A DNA stretch of 64,000 nucleotides from Thalassospira sp. ER-Se-21-Dark (GCF_017922435.1 NZ_VDEZ01000001.1:682001-746000); one strand, 5' to 3'; shown: positions 1 through 8,371, counted from the first letter of the stretch. Notes: a model not told the origin generated them from the letters alone. A program made the numbers and translations.

Positions 1-140
1 TCCGCCTGGCGTTCGACGGAAAGGTCAAACCCGGTTACCGCGTGGCCCTCGCGCAAAAGTGTGCGCGCCATACCAAGTCCCATATTTCCAAGCCCAATGA
101 CCCCGACGGTTCCGGTGTCATTGATGTGTGTTTGTGTCAC
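1..140 (-). CDS. NAD(P)-dependent dehydrogenase of the 6PGDH/3-hydroxyisobutyrate dehydrogenase family (N-terminus only)
   Basis: Only the first 46 codons lie in the window; the gene runs off the left edge. The visible part is a Rossmann beta-alpha-beta start with the dinucleotide motif GLGNMG followed by GMARTLLREGH, typical of beta-hydroxyacid dehydrogenases (hydroxyisobutyrate, tartronate semialdehyde or threonate dehydrogenases). The start is a GTG at 140 preceded by AGAGG about 10 bases upstream; the nearby ATG is out of frame. It is divergent from the LysR gene at 361, and the 220 bp between them holds a palindrome that is repeated upstream of the DUF3100 gene, so co-regulation is plausible. 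The substrate cannot be told from this fragment. Confidence 0.8.
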   Translation of the reverse strand, partial: MTQTHINDTGTVGVIGLGNMGLGMARTLLREGHAVTGFDLSVERQA

Positions 141-295
141 GATTGCTGCCTCTTTGCTGCTTTGGGGTCGTTACGCGCTGTATCAAAGGTGACAATCTTC
201 GCCTTTGAACGCCCTTTTCCGCCCTTTTCTGTTTTGATTTCCTGATCAACTTCCGGCGGAAGCACCGCTGTTTCAAGATCAATTGCCGGAACATG

Positions 296-316
296 TTGTT
301 GCCGAAACAGCAACAG
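296..316. promoter_or_regulatory. Palindrome, candidate LysR operator site 1
   Basis: Imperfect palindrome with arms TTGTTGC and GCAACAG, in the divergent intergenic region 45 bp before the LysR start codon. It matches the palindrome at 1302-1322 (read on the other strand) at 18 of 21 positions by my count. LysR regulators commonly bind inverted repeats upstream of their own gene and their target. Assignment to this regulator is inference. Confidence 0.5.
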
Positions 317-360
317 ATATGCTCTGATTACGACATCGCCCCACAATTCGAAGCCCCGAT

Positions 361-1290
361 ATGAAGATCGATGACAAACCTCTCCGTTATTTTTTGGCTG
401 TTTTCGAAGCCGGCTCGATCCGGACTGCTGCCGAGAACTTACGTATTGCCCCCTCGGCGATCAGTCGACAGATCTCAAGCCTTGAGGCGCATCTCAATAC
501 GCTTTTGATGGAACGCACCAAACGCGGGATCATCTTTACCGAAACGGGGCATATGGTTGCGGCGCATGCACGCAAGCGTATTGAAATCGACGAAGCATTT
601 GCGGTTGATCTGGCCGCCGCCCGTGGCGCCATTGCCGGGACGGTGCGCATCGCGACCGGGGAGGGCTTTGTTGTCGATCTTGTTAATCACGTGATCCGCC
701 CGCTGCGCGACGAGTTCCCCGATATTCGGCTTGAAGTCGATGTTGCCGGAACCGAAAAGATCACCCATGGCATTCTGCGCGATGACTATGATCTGGGGCT
801 GGTTTTCAACCCGCCGCGCACGCCAGAGCTTGAATTACTTGCCGAAAACCACAGCCCGCTTTGCGTGCTGGTCCCGCCGGAATTTGCCCTTGCCTCCAAG
901 CAAAGCTGCAAACTGAATGAAACGCTGAATTATCCGGCCGCCTTGCTGGATCAGAATTTCGGGGTGTCCAAACTTTTGGCAAATGCCGATCCGGGAAATC
1001 GCGTGGCGCGGGATGCTTTTCTGACCGCCGATTCGATCAATGTAGCCATTCACTTTGTCCTGTCGGGGGGCGGTATTACCTATCTGCCTGCGTTTGCGGT
1101 ATCACGACAACTACGCAGAGGCGAAGTCGTTGCCATCCCGATGACCGATCCCTTCCTGGCGCGTGTTCCTTCACACTTGCTGGTGCGCAAGGAGCGCCCC
1201 AAAACCGCCGCGGTGCGGGCGGTTACAGGCATGATCCGCGATCAGATGGAGGCATTTGGCTCCGCCTGGTATCCCGAAGAACACGAATAA
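361..1290 (+). CDS. LysR-family transcriptional regulator
   Basis: 309 aa, the usual length of the family. Residues 1-65 form the winged helix-turn-helix (FLAVFEAGSIRTAAENL, then APSAISRQISSLE), and residues from about 90 form the two-lobe periplasmic-binding-protein-like effector domain (GTVRIATGEG to the C-terminus). It is divergent from the dehydrogenase at 1-140 and followed by a three-gene transport/amidohydrolase unit on the same strand, with a matching palindrome on each side of the gene. It most likely controls one or both flanking units. The SD before the ATG at 361 is weak. The effector is unknown; a substrate or product of the M20 enzyme is the obvious guess. Confidence 0.92.
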   Translation: MKIDDKPLRYFLAVFEAGSIRTAAENLRIAPSAISRQISSLEAHLNTLLMERTKRGIIFTETGHMVAAHARKRIEIDEAFAVDLAAARGAIAGTVRIATGEGFVVDLVNHVIRPLRDEFPDIRLEVDVAGTEKITHGILRDDYDLGLVFNPPRTPELELLAENHSPLCVLVPPEFALASKQSCKLNETLNYPAALLDQNFGVSKLLANADPGNRVARDAFLTADSINVAIHFVLSGGGITYLPAFAVSRQLRRGEVVAIPMTDPFLARVPSHLLVRKERPKTAAVRAVTGMIRDQMEAFGSAWYPEEHE

Positions 1291-1301
1291 CCTTGCGTGA
1301 C

Positions 1302-1322
1302 CTGTTGCCATTTCGGCAACAG
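1302..1322. promoter_or_regulatory. Palindrome, candidate LysR operator site 2
   Basis: Perfect 8-bp arms CTGTTGCC and GGCAACAG around ATTTC, 12 bp after the LysR stop codon. There is no U-tract, so it does not look like a terminator. Half-site-like AAAATGGCA words follow at 1332-1340 and 1392-1400, all within the 230 bp before the DUF3100 gene. The same element occurs upstream of the LysR gene (296-316). Regulatory meaning is inferred. Confidence 0.5.
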
Positions 1323-1520
1323 AAGCATCCCAAAATGGCACTTGCCCATGAATCGGCATGTTCCCATTCTCGGTCGGAAATTCCGGATCTAAAAATGGCA
1401 AAACGATGAATTTTGCGTCGCCGGATTTTACAGGGATGACAAGGCGCGTTTGGTTTCCCGCAATAATGGGAAAGGTGTCCTTGCGTCGTAAACGCCACTG
1501 TCTGTCAAGGAGACTGGGAA

Positions 1521-2351
1521 ATGAATGCGCTTCGGGGACAAATGGGGCTATGGAAGCTCCATTTAGCCGTTATCATCATTGGGGCTATCGCCGAGCTGAT
1601 CGGCATCCGCAAAATTCCTTTGGGAATTGGAGCAATCCTTCTGTTGCCGCTGCTTTATGCCTTTATCATGGCAGCCCTTATGAATCCGAATGTCATGCCG
1701 AAATTTGGCAAGTTCATCGGTGAAAAAGAAGTCAAGGCGGCCTCACCGCTGATCGTCATTGCTATCATGCCGTTCATCGCCAAATTCGGAACCACCATCG
1801 GCCCGGCAATCGAAACCATCATCGAAGCGGGTCCTGCGCTGTTGCTGCAGGAACTCGGGAACCTCGGCACGATTGTTCTGGCATTCCCGCTTGCGGTTTG
1901 GGGCCTGAAAATGGGCCGCGAGGCCATTGGTGCGACCTTCTCGATCGCACGTGAACCGAACCTTGCCATCATTGCCGACCGTTACACGCTTAAAAGCCCG
2001 GAAGGTGCGGGTGTCATGGGCGTCTATGTGATCGGCACACTTTTCGGCACCTTCATTTTCGCCATTCTGGCGTCACTGTTTGCCAGCATTGATGTTTTTG
2101 ATCCGCGCGCGCTTGCAATGGCATGCGGGATCGGCAGCGGTTCAATGATGGCGGCCTGCACTGGTGCGCTGACGGAAGTTGTCCCTTCCATGAAGGACGA
2201 AATCCTTGCACTTGCCGGGGCGAGCAACCTTTTGACCTATGCAACGGGTCTTTATGCCGGACTGTTTATTGCTCTTCCGATCGTTGAAAAACTCTATAAC
2301 GCGACGGCTGGTAAGCGTGACCTTGCCGCTGCTGACAACAAGGGGGCTTGA
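1521..2351 (+). CDS. DUF3100 integral membrane protein, putative transporter subunit
   Basis: 276 aa, almost entirely hydrophobic, with about eight predicted membrane segments (first at about 10-30, last at about 240-258). I recognise it as the DUF3100 family from its opening segment (AELIGIRKIPLGIGAILLLP) and from the small-residue-rich GIGSGSMMAACTGAL motif near residue 205. The family has no established function that I know of. The start at 1521 has AAGGAG 8 bases upstream. The stop nearly abuts the next membrane gene (ATG at 2354), followed by an aminoacylase, which suggests a two-component permease for an N-acylated amino acid or a related amide. That role is inference from context. Confidence 0.8.
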   Translation: MNALRGQMGLWKLHLAVIIIGAIAELIGIRKIPLGIGAILLLPLLYAFIMAALMNPNVMPKFGKFIGEKEVKAASPLIVIAIMPFIAKFGTTIGPAIETIIEAGPALLLQELGNLGTIVLAFPLAVWGLKMGREAIGATFSIAREPNLAIIADRYTLKSPEGAGVMGVYVIGTLFGTFIFAILASLFASIDVFDPRALAMACGIGSGSMMAACTGALTEVVPSMKDEILALAGASNLLTYATGLYAGLFIALPIVEKLYNATAGKRDLAAADNKGA

Positions 2352-2353
2352 TC

Positions 2354-2842
2354 ATGTCTGATAGCGTTGTTGCAAAAGAAACCACCCGCCCGAAAATTGA
2401 CCTTGTCGATCATGCCGTCGTCCTGATCATTGTCTGCCTTGTCGGACTGGTGATGAACACAGTCGGACCGGCGATACCGTTGATGGACGGATTTATGGGC
2501 ATGATCGTGATCTATTTGATCTCGATGGTTGGCCTTATCCTGACCCGCTTTGCGCCGTTCTATCTGCCAAGCGTTGCATGGATTTCGTTGGTCGGCATTG
2601 TCGCGACCCTTCCCTGGACCCCGGGTTCGGAATGGATCGTCGCACAGGCCAAGTCGGTTAACTTCCTGGCCCTTGCAACCCCGGCGCTTGCCTATGCCGG
2701 CTTTGCGATTGCCAAAAAGGAAATCGAAGTTGCCAAACATTCCGGCTGGAAACTGGCACTGGTTGCCTGCCTTGTATTCCTTGGCACCTATGCCGGTTCG
2801 GTTCTTGTTGCCGAAGCGATCCTGAAACTTCAGGGTATCTGA
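2354..2842 (+). CDS. Small five-TM membrane protein, partner of DUF3100
   Basis: 162 aa with five hydrophobic segments (about 20-40, 45-65, 72-88, 100-118 and 132-155) and a charged N-terminus. The ATG at 2354 is chosen because AGGGGG lies 8 bases upstream; it starts two bases after the preceding stop, so translation is probably coupled. I recognise no named domain. Conserved placement directly after a DUF3100 gene and before an M20 peptidase gene is something I recall from other proteobacteria, though I cannot verify it here. It probably forms a complex with the DUF3100 protein. Confidence 0.8.
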   Translation: MSDSVVAKETTRPKIDLVDHAVVLIIVCLVGLVMNTVGPAIPLMDGFMGMIVIYLISMVGLILTRFAPFYLPSVAWISLVGIVATLPWTPGSEWIVAQAKSVNFLALATPALAYAGFAIAKKEIEVAKHSGWKLALVACLVFLGTYAGSVLVAEAILKLQGI

Positions 2843-2854
2843 TCACATCGCGTA

Positions 2855-2886
2855 ACCGGGACCATCTGAAACATGGTGGTCCCGGT
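2855..2886 (+). repeat. Intercistronic stem-loop
   Basis: Perfect 10-bp arms ACCGGGACCA (2855-2864) and TGGTCCCGGT (2877-2886) with a 12-nt loop, between the small membrane gene and the aminoacylase gene. No U-run follows. It could be an mRNA-stabilising or processing hairpin that sets different expression of the membrane genes and the enzyme, or a weak terminator. Confidence 0.5.
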
Positions 2887-2932
2887 GTTAAGTTACCGGG
2901 TTCACGCCCGCACATATCATCCAAAATCGAGT

Positions 2933-4126
2933 ATGCAGATGACTGTCCCTTCTTGCTCCCTTCATCCTCGCGCCACCGAACTTGTCGATGAATTCATCAG
3001 TTGGCGTCACCATCTGCATGCTCACCCTGAAACCGCATTTGAAGAAAACCTGACCAGTGCCTTTGTTGCAGAAAAGCTGAAATCCTTTGGCTTGGAGGTC
3101 AAGACCGGGATCGCCAAGACAGGCGTTGTCGCAACCCTGCATGGCAACAAAGGGCCGGGAAAGCGGATCGGGCTTCGCGCCGACATGGATGCGCTTGATA
3201 TCCATGAAACAACCAATTTGCCTTATGCGTCAAAACATCCGGGAAAAATGCATGCCTGTGGTCATGATGGCCATATGACCATGCTGCTTGGTGCCGCCAA
3301 AATACTTGCTGAAAACCCGGATTTTGCCGGAACGGTTGATTTCATTTTCCAGCCTGCCGAAGAAAACGAAGGCGGCGGACGGGAAATGGTCAACGAAGGC
3401 CTGTTTGACAGTCATCCGGTCGATACGGTTTATGGCATGCATAACTGGCCGGGCCGCGATATCGGCACCATGGCTGTCAAGGCTGGCCCGATGATGGCAA
3501 GCTACGACGTGTTTGAAATCGTGATTGAGGGCAAAGGGTGCCACGCGGCCATGCCCCATCTCGGACATGATCCGATTACAACAGCAGGTCAGGTTCTGCT
3601 GGCACTGCAAACCATCGTTGCACGCGAAATCAATCCTTTGAAAAGCGCTGTGATTTCACCCACGCAGATTTTCGGTGGTGACACCTGGAACGTAATCCCC
3701 AATACCGCGACCATTCGCGGCACTGTGCGCACATTTGATCCTGATATTCAGGATGTTATCGAAGCGCGTCTGGTCGAAACAGCCAAACACACCGCACAGG
3801 CCTTGGGCTGCGATGCCCGGGTGAATTATCAACGCCGCTATCCGGCGACAATCAACAGCCCGGCAGAATCCGAAATCGCCCTTTCGGTGGCATCGAAGAT
3901 TGTCGGCGCAGATCAGGTGGACACCAATCCTGAACCGTCCATGGCCAGCGAAGATTTTGCCTTCATGCTGAATGTCAAACCGGGTTGCTATATCTGGCTC
4001 GGCAACGGCCCGACGGATGGCGACCGGTTGCTTCATAACGCCGCATATGACTTCAATGATGACGCCATCACGTACGGTGTCAGCTATTGGATTGCACTGG
4101 TCAAAGAAGCCCTGTCGCAGGACTGA
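2933..4126 (+). CDS. M20-family aminoacylase/hippurate hydrolase-type amidohydrolase
   Basis: 397 aa, standard for M20D enzymes, which hydrolyse N-acyl amino acids in the cytoplasm with a two-metal centre. Visible motifs are the metal-binding HACGHDGH, the catalytic Glu pair in QPAEENEGGGREM, the lid/dimerisation segment starting GKGCHAAMPHLGHDP, and the C-terminal metal-ligand region SMASEDFAFML. The start is ATG 2933 (or 2939). An upstream in-frame ATG at 2873 lies inside a stem-loop and adds a non-family extension, so I reject it. It closes the DUF3100 unit, which suggests import of an acylated compound followed by deacylation. The exact substrate is unknown. Confidence 0.88.
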   Translation: MQMTVPSCSLHPRATELVDEFISWRHHLHAHPETAFEENLTSAFVAEKLKSFGLEVKTGIAKTGVVATLHGNKGPGKRIGLRADMDALDIHETTNLPYASKHPGKMHACGHDGHMTMLLGAAKILAENPDFAGTVDFIFQPAEENEGGGREMVNEGLFDSHPVDTVYGMHNWPGRDIGTMAVKAGPMMASYDVFEIVIEGKGCHAAMPHLGHDPITTAGQVLLALQTIVAREINPLKSAVISPTQIFGGDTWNVIPNTATIRGTVRTFDPDIQDVIEARLVETAKHTAQALGCDARVNYQRRYPATINSPAESEIALSVASKIVGADQVDTNPEPSMASEDFAFMLNVKPGCYIWLGNGPTDGDRLLHNAAYDFNDDAITYGVSYWIALVKEALSQD

Positions 4127-4308
4127 AGACATATTATCCTGCGCTGCGTGTTCCCGTGTCATTGATGGCATTCAAAGATAGCGGTTTGCTGTTGTTGCAA
4201 ATGCTTTGCCTTATAATTGCCGACTGAGTAGGCTAATCCCGAAATTCACTATGGCGATGCGCCAGATCTGGCATCGCCGAACCCGAATTGCGGACGCAGG
4301 AAAAGCCT

Positions 4309-6024
4309 TTGAAACGTAAATTGTTACATCTCCTCATCCCGATGACGGCTATTGCGCTTTCGGCCTGTGGCACCATGCCACAGAACAGCGACGATGCCGT
4401 TTTCGAGTATCCGCAATCCAACGGGTTTTCGGGCAATTTCCTGGCTGGCAAGGCCGCCCAGATGGAAAGCCGGTCTGACTACGCTGCGCAGTATCTATTG
4501 CGCGCCCATCAACTTGACCCCGACAATGCCGAGCTGCGCCGCCGTGCTTTCCTGGCATTGATCAGTGACGGGCGCATCAGCGATGCCGTCGATATTGCCA
4601 CCAGTTTGCAATCCGAAAACGATCAGGACCTGTTTGCGGCCCTGACCGTGATGGATGCCGCCATTCGCGAAGATCGCTATCAGGATGCGCTTTATATCGT
4701 CTCAAGCCTTCCGGAACGTGGCATCAATGCCCTGATTGCACCGCTGGCAAAGGCCTGGCTTTACACCGGCCTTGATCAAAAAGACGCGGCAATGACCGCC
4801 CTTGATGGCATGCAGGGCAATGGCGCGCTTAACCCGCTTTCGGAGTATCATCGCGGTCTGATCCTGGCGCATTTTGGTGATTTTGATGCCGCCGAACGCG
4901 CGCTTGCCAGTGCCTATGGCGATCCGGCCGACGCGCCGCTTCGCGCTGCCGAGGCCCTTGGCGCTGTTTATGAGCGTAAAGGTCAGGTGCAAAAGGCATC
5001 CCTTCTGTATGAAAGCTATATGGATCGGCATCCGCAATCGCTTGCCATGCCGTTCCATCTCGCGCGGCTTGACCGCAAAGAACCACCGATCGCCACCATG
5101 CTGACCCCGGCAGAGGGTCTTGCAGAGGCCTATCTCGATATCGCCACCCTGCTTAGTCAGGAAAACGCGGTTGATCCATCCTTGCTTATGGCGCGCTATT
5201 CGCTGTCGCTGCGTCCCGATGATGACATTACCCGTCTTCTGGTCGGCGAAGTGATGGAAATTCAGAACCGCTTTGAAACGGCAATTGAGGTTTACAAAGG
5301 GATCCCCCGCTCATCCCCGCACAGCTGGAATGCGCGGCTTCGCACCGCCTCAAGCCTTGAGCAGATCGGTCGCGCGGACGAGGCGATTGATATCCTCAAG
5401 GACATGGTCAACGAACGCCGTGATCGGCCAGATGCGCTGATCCAGCTTGGCGACATCCTGCGCATTCAGCAACAATATGGCCCGGCCGCAGACGCCTATG
5501 ACAAGGCGATTGAACGGCTTGGCGGCCAGACACAGGTTGGCTGGCGTTTGCTGTATCGTCGCGGCATTGCCCACGAACGTGCCGGTGACTGGGCCAAGGC
5601 CGAGGCAGATTTCCTTCAGGCCCTCGAAGTCGAACCGGAACAGCCCTATGTGCTCAACTATCTTGGTTATAGTTGGGTTGATATGGGCATGAATTTCGAT
5701 CAGGCCGAAGACATGCTTAAACGCGCTGTCGAATTGCAGCCTGATGATGGCTATATCGTCGACAGTCTGGGGTGGGTTTACTACAAGCTTGGCCGGTTCG
5801 AAGATGCGGTCGAACAGCTTGAAAAGGCGGTCGAACTGAAACCCGATGACCCGACCATCAATGATCATCTGGGTGATGCCTATTGGCAGATCGGGCGCTA
5901 TCACGAAGCCCGTTTCCAGTGGCACCGTGCCCTGTCCTTCAATCCGACCGAAGAACTGCGCAGTACCGTTGAAGCCAAGATCAATGGTCAGGTACCAAGC
6001 GTGGCCCCGACCGTCGTAAACTGA
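4309..6024 (+). CDS. TPR-repeat lipoprotein
   Basis: 571 aa. A TTG start at 4309, with CAGGAA 7 bases upstream, gives an ideal lipoprotein signal: basic MKRK, a hydrophobic stretch and lipobox LSAC at about residues 19-22, so the mature protein should be an envelope-anchored lipoprotein. The rest is tetratricopeptide repeats, clearest at the C-terminus (for example NYLGYSWVDMG, DSLGWVYYKLG, DHLGDAYWQIG, each followed by an A-xx-P-type turn). It lies 21 bp before ispE, a pairing seen in many alphaproteobacteria. It is probably a protein-interaction scaffold; no partner can be named. Confidence 0.88.
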   Translation: MKRKLLHLLIPMTAIALSACGTMPQNSDDAVFEYPQSNGFSGNFLAGKAAQMESRSDYAAQYLLRAHQLDPDNAELRRRAFLALISDGRISDAVDIATSLQSENDQDLFAALTVMDAAIREDRYQDALYIVSSLPERGINALIAPLAKAWLYTGLDQKDAAMTALDGMQGNGALNPLSEYHRGLILAHFGDFDAAERALASAYGDPADAPLRAAEALGAVYERKGQVQKASLLYESYMDRHPQSLAMPFHLARLDRKEPPIATMLTPAEGLAEAYLDIATLLSQENAVDPSLLMARYSLSLRPDDDITRLLVGEVMEIQNRFETAIEVYKGIPRSSPHSWNARLRTASSLEQIGRADEAIDILKDMVNERRDRPDALIQLGDILRIQQQYGPAADAYDKAIERLGGQTQVGWRLLYRRGIAHERAGDWAKAEADFLQALEVEPEQPYVLNYLGYSWVDMGMNFDQAEDMLKRAVELQPDDGYIVDSLGWVYYKLGRFEDAVEQLEKAVELKPDDPTINDHLGDAYWQIGRYHEARFQWHRALSFNPTEELRSTVEAKINGQVPSVAPTVVN

Positions 6025-6045
6025 CGCATTTGGGAAGAAACGTTC

Positions 6046-6975
6046 ATGTCTGCGACCTATCGCCAGCAGGCACCTGCCAAGGTTAACCTGTTTTTGCACG
6101 TCACCGGCAAACGCGATGACGGCTATCACCTGCTTGAAAGCCTCGTCTGCTTTACCGCATCCGGTGACGTGGTGAGTGGTGAGGTGCGCGATGATGGCGC
6201 CATCACCCTTTCGATCACAGGCCCCATGGCTGCCAACCTTGCCCTTGAAGACACCAGCGACAATCTTGTCATGCGTGCCGCCCGGATGATCCAGGCTGAA
6301 AGTGGCACGACACAGGGGGCCGACCTGATCCTTGATAAGCGGTTGCCGATTGCATCGGGCATCGGTGGCGGGTCGGCTGATGCCGCGGCGGCGATCCGGT
6401 TGCTGTGCGAAATGTGGAAACTTGATCTCGACGCAGACACCTTATCACGCATGGCGCTAACACTCGGGGCAGATGTTCCGGTTTGCCTGCATGGTAGAAC
6501 CTGTCTGATGTCGGGCATTGGCGAAGAAATCACCGCACTGCCCGACCTGCCGTCCGTCCCGATGGTCCTGATCAATCCCGGCAAGGCGGTTTCAACACCC
6601 GAAATCTTCAAGGCCCGGACGGACGAGGGGTTTAGCCCGACCGGCGCATGGGATACCCAGCAGACCTTTCAAAGTGGTGCGGCCCTTGCCGATGCATTGT
6701 CGGAATGCGGCAATGACCTGACGCTGCCAGCCACCGGCATCCTTCCGGAAATTTGTGATGTGCTAAATGCCCTTGCCCGCGAAGAGGGATGCTTGCTGGC
6801 CAGAATGTCAGGCAGCGGGGCGACGTGTTTCGGAATTTACGACACAAACGATCAGGCAGAACGTGCGGCAAATGCCATTGCGGCACAGAACCCGGACTGG
6901 TGGATTTCGCCCACCCATATCCTGACGGAAAAGAGCCGCGAGCAGGCAGATATGGGCGCGGCCTTCCCCGACTGA
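6046..6975 (+). CDS. ispE: 4-diphosphocytidyl-2-C-methyl-D-erythritol kinase
   Basis: 309 aa GHMP kinase of the MEP isoprenoid pathway; it phosphorylates the 2-hydroxyl of CDP-ME with ATP. Visible are the N-terminal APAKVNLFLHVTGKRDDGYH substrate segment, the ATP-binding glycine loop IASGIGGGSADAA (about residues 102-114) and the C-terminal GHMP motif MSGSGATCFGIY. It follows the TPR lipoprotein by 21 bp and is probably cotranscribed with it. Another MEP enzyme gene, ispH, lies at 33522, so the pathway genes are dispersed. Confidence 0.96.
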   Translation: MSATYRQQAPAKVNLFLHVTGKRDDGYHLLESLVCFTASGDVVSGEVRDDGAITLSITGPMAANLALEDTSDNLVMRAARMIQAESGTTQGADLILDKRLPIASGIGGGSADAAAAIRLLCEMWKLDLDADTLSRMALTLGADVPVCLHGRTCLMSGIGEEITALPDLPSVPMVLINPGKAVSTPEIFKARTDEGFSPTGAWDTQQTFQSGAALADALSECGNDLTLPATGILPEICDVLNALAREEGCLLARMSGSGATCFGIYDTNDQAERAANAIAAQNPDWWISPTHILTEKSREQADMGAAFPD

Positions 6976-7006
6976 GCGCGAGATAAAAAAACCTTCAAAT
7001 AGAGGG

Positions 7007-7035
7007 TTGCACTCTTGTCATGAGGGCGCTATTTT
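7007..7035 (+). promoter_or_regulatory. Sigma-70-type promoter of tRNA-Gln
   Basis: TTGCAC (7007-7012) and TATTTT (7030-7035) separated by exactly 17 bp, placing transcription start about 12 bp before the tRNA. It resembles housekeeping promoters of stable RNA genes. Confidence 0.6.
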
Positions 7036-7053
7036 CCGCGCCACGCACGCTGA

Positions 7054-7128
7054 TGGGGCGTGGCCAAGTGGTAAGGCATCGGTTTTTGGTATCGTGTACC
7101 GTAGGTTCGAATCCTACCGCCCCAGCCA
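7054..7128 (+). tRNA. tRNA-Gln (anticodon UUG)
   Basis: 75 nt including an encoded CCA. The acceptor stem TGGGGCG pairs with CGCCCCA, the D-arm has GCC/GGC stems, the T-arm is GTAGG-TTCGAAT-CCTAC, and the loop TTTTGGT carries anticodon TTG at 7086-7088. The anticodon stem is unusual: the first pair is U-U and the fourth is G-U, leaving three canonical pairs. All other arms pair fully. A strong terminator follows at once, so the gene is monocistronic. Confidence 0.95.
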
Positions 7129-7132
7129 AGAC

Positions 7133-7170
7133 AAACCGCTTTGAGGTTTTCCTCAAAGCGGTTTTCTTTT
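7133..7170 (+). terminator. Intrinsic terminator of tRNA-Gln
   Basis: Perfect 14-bp stem (7133-7146 with 7151-7164), TTTT loop, then a T-rich tail to 7170. By symmetry it may also stop transcription from the minus-strand gene ending at 7224. Confidence 0.9.
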
Positions 7171-7223
7171 GCCTGATCAATGGAACATGGCCGCACGCGA
7201 ACGTGCCGCCACACATTATCTGT

Positions 7224-8195
7224 TCAGGACTGCTTTGACTGGTGCATTGCGATGCTGGCGCGCGACACCAGTTTATCAAGCGTATCGCCCGCCTCCGCAA
7301 TGCCAAGTCCGATGCTGAGCGTAAGTTTCGGGTGTGCGCTTCCGGCCTCGAAATCCTCGGCACCAACGCGCTCTGTCAGGCGCTGCAGATAGTTCAATGC
7401 GCCTGCCGCCCCGGTTTCAGGCATCAGGATAATGAATTCCTTGTCGCTCCAGCGCGCGATGACATCGGTTTCGCGCTTCATGCCCGATGCCACCTTGGCA
7501 AACAGTTTTAGCGCGGCATCACCGGCATCATAGCCAAACTTCTCATTCAGGTTCTTGAGATTGTCGAAATAGACCATCCCGATCACAACCGCATTGCCAT
7601 AACGGTTTGAACGTTCAAGCTCCGTGCGCAAGATACCTTCCATGTAATGGCGATTGTAAAGCCCCGTCAGCGGGTCGGTATTGGCCGAAAGCTTGATATC
7701 CTTGCGCGCCTGATCAAGTGCCTTGCGATCATGGATGTGGGCAAACGCCTGCCCGATTGAGTCGGCAAAAAGCTGCACCAGATCGATATCATGCTTGGTA
7801 AAGGCCTTCACCGGTACCGGGCTGCCAAATGCAAGGGTCCCGATGCATTCGCCTTCGACAACGATCGGTGCGCCAAGATAGGCGGCAAACCCGAATTTCT
7901 CGCCCGCCGGATGCGATCCCAGTTCACTTTCACTGACATCATGAAAGGCAAAGACTTTGCTGGCCGAAATAACCTGACTGCAGAATGTCTCATCAAGATC
8001 GAATTCCATGCCCGGGGTCAGGGCATTTTCCGGATGAAACACCTGTCGAATTTCATAGGTCTGTTCGCCAATCGCACTAAAGATGCCGACTGGCAGACCG
8101 AACTGCTCAATACCGAGCTTCAGGATCGCCTCAACACGCTGTTCGAACATTTTGGCCATTTCGCCCTGATGATCGGTCTCAAACTCGGTGGTCAT
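7224..8195 (-). CDS. GAF-GGDEF protein with degenerate active site and intact I-site motif
   Basis: 323 aa from the ATG at 8195, which has GGGAA 6 bases upstream; longer versions lack an SD. Residues about 20-165 are a GAF sensor domain (ETFCSQVI, FGFAAYLGAPI). Residues about 170-323 are a GGDEF fold (NTDPLTGLYNRHYME). The signature that should read GGDEF is SDKEF at 250-254, so cyclase activity is doubtful. The RxxD inhibitory site is kept as RETD at 241-244, exactly five residues upstream. This pattern is known from c-di-GMP receptors such as Caulobacter PopA. Binding without synthesis is inference. Confidence 0.88.
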   Translation of the reverse strand: MTTEFETDHQGEMAKMFEQRVEAILKLGIEQFGLPVGIFSAIGEQTYEIRQVFHPENALTPGMEFDLDETFCSQVISASKVFAFHDVSESELGSHPAGEKFGFAAYLGAPIVVEGECIGTLAFGSPVPVKAFTKHDIDLVQLFADSIGQAFAHIHDRKALDQARKDIKLSANTDPLTGLYNRHYMEGILRTELERSNRYGNAVVIGMVYFDNLKNLNEKFGYDAGDAALKLFAKVASGMKRETDVIARWSDKEFIILMPETGAAGALNYLQRLTERVGAEDFEAGSAHPKLTLSIGLGIAEAGDTLDKLVSRASIAMHQSKQS

Positions 8196-8371
8196 GTTAT
8201 TTCCCATTTTTTGACTGGCACCGACGTGCACGAAAACGCCAGTCATAAAGCCTTGTTATAGTGCGACAATTAAGTTCGATAATCGCATACGGCAAATTCT
8301 AAACCGTAAGCATACCAAGGCATAGGCCATTCTTCTGATTGGATAATATTTTTCTGATATGACCGGCTCGG

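Noticed and set aside
1302-1322. Palindrome considered as terminator of the LysR gene
   Set aside because: No U-tract, and a related copy lies upstream of the same gene, so an operator explains it better.
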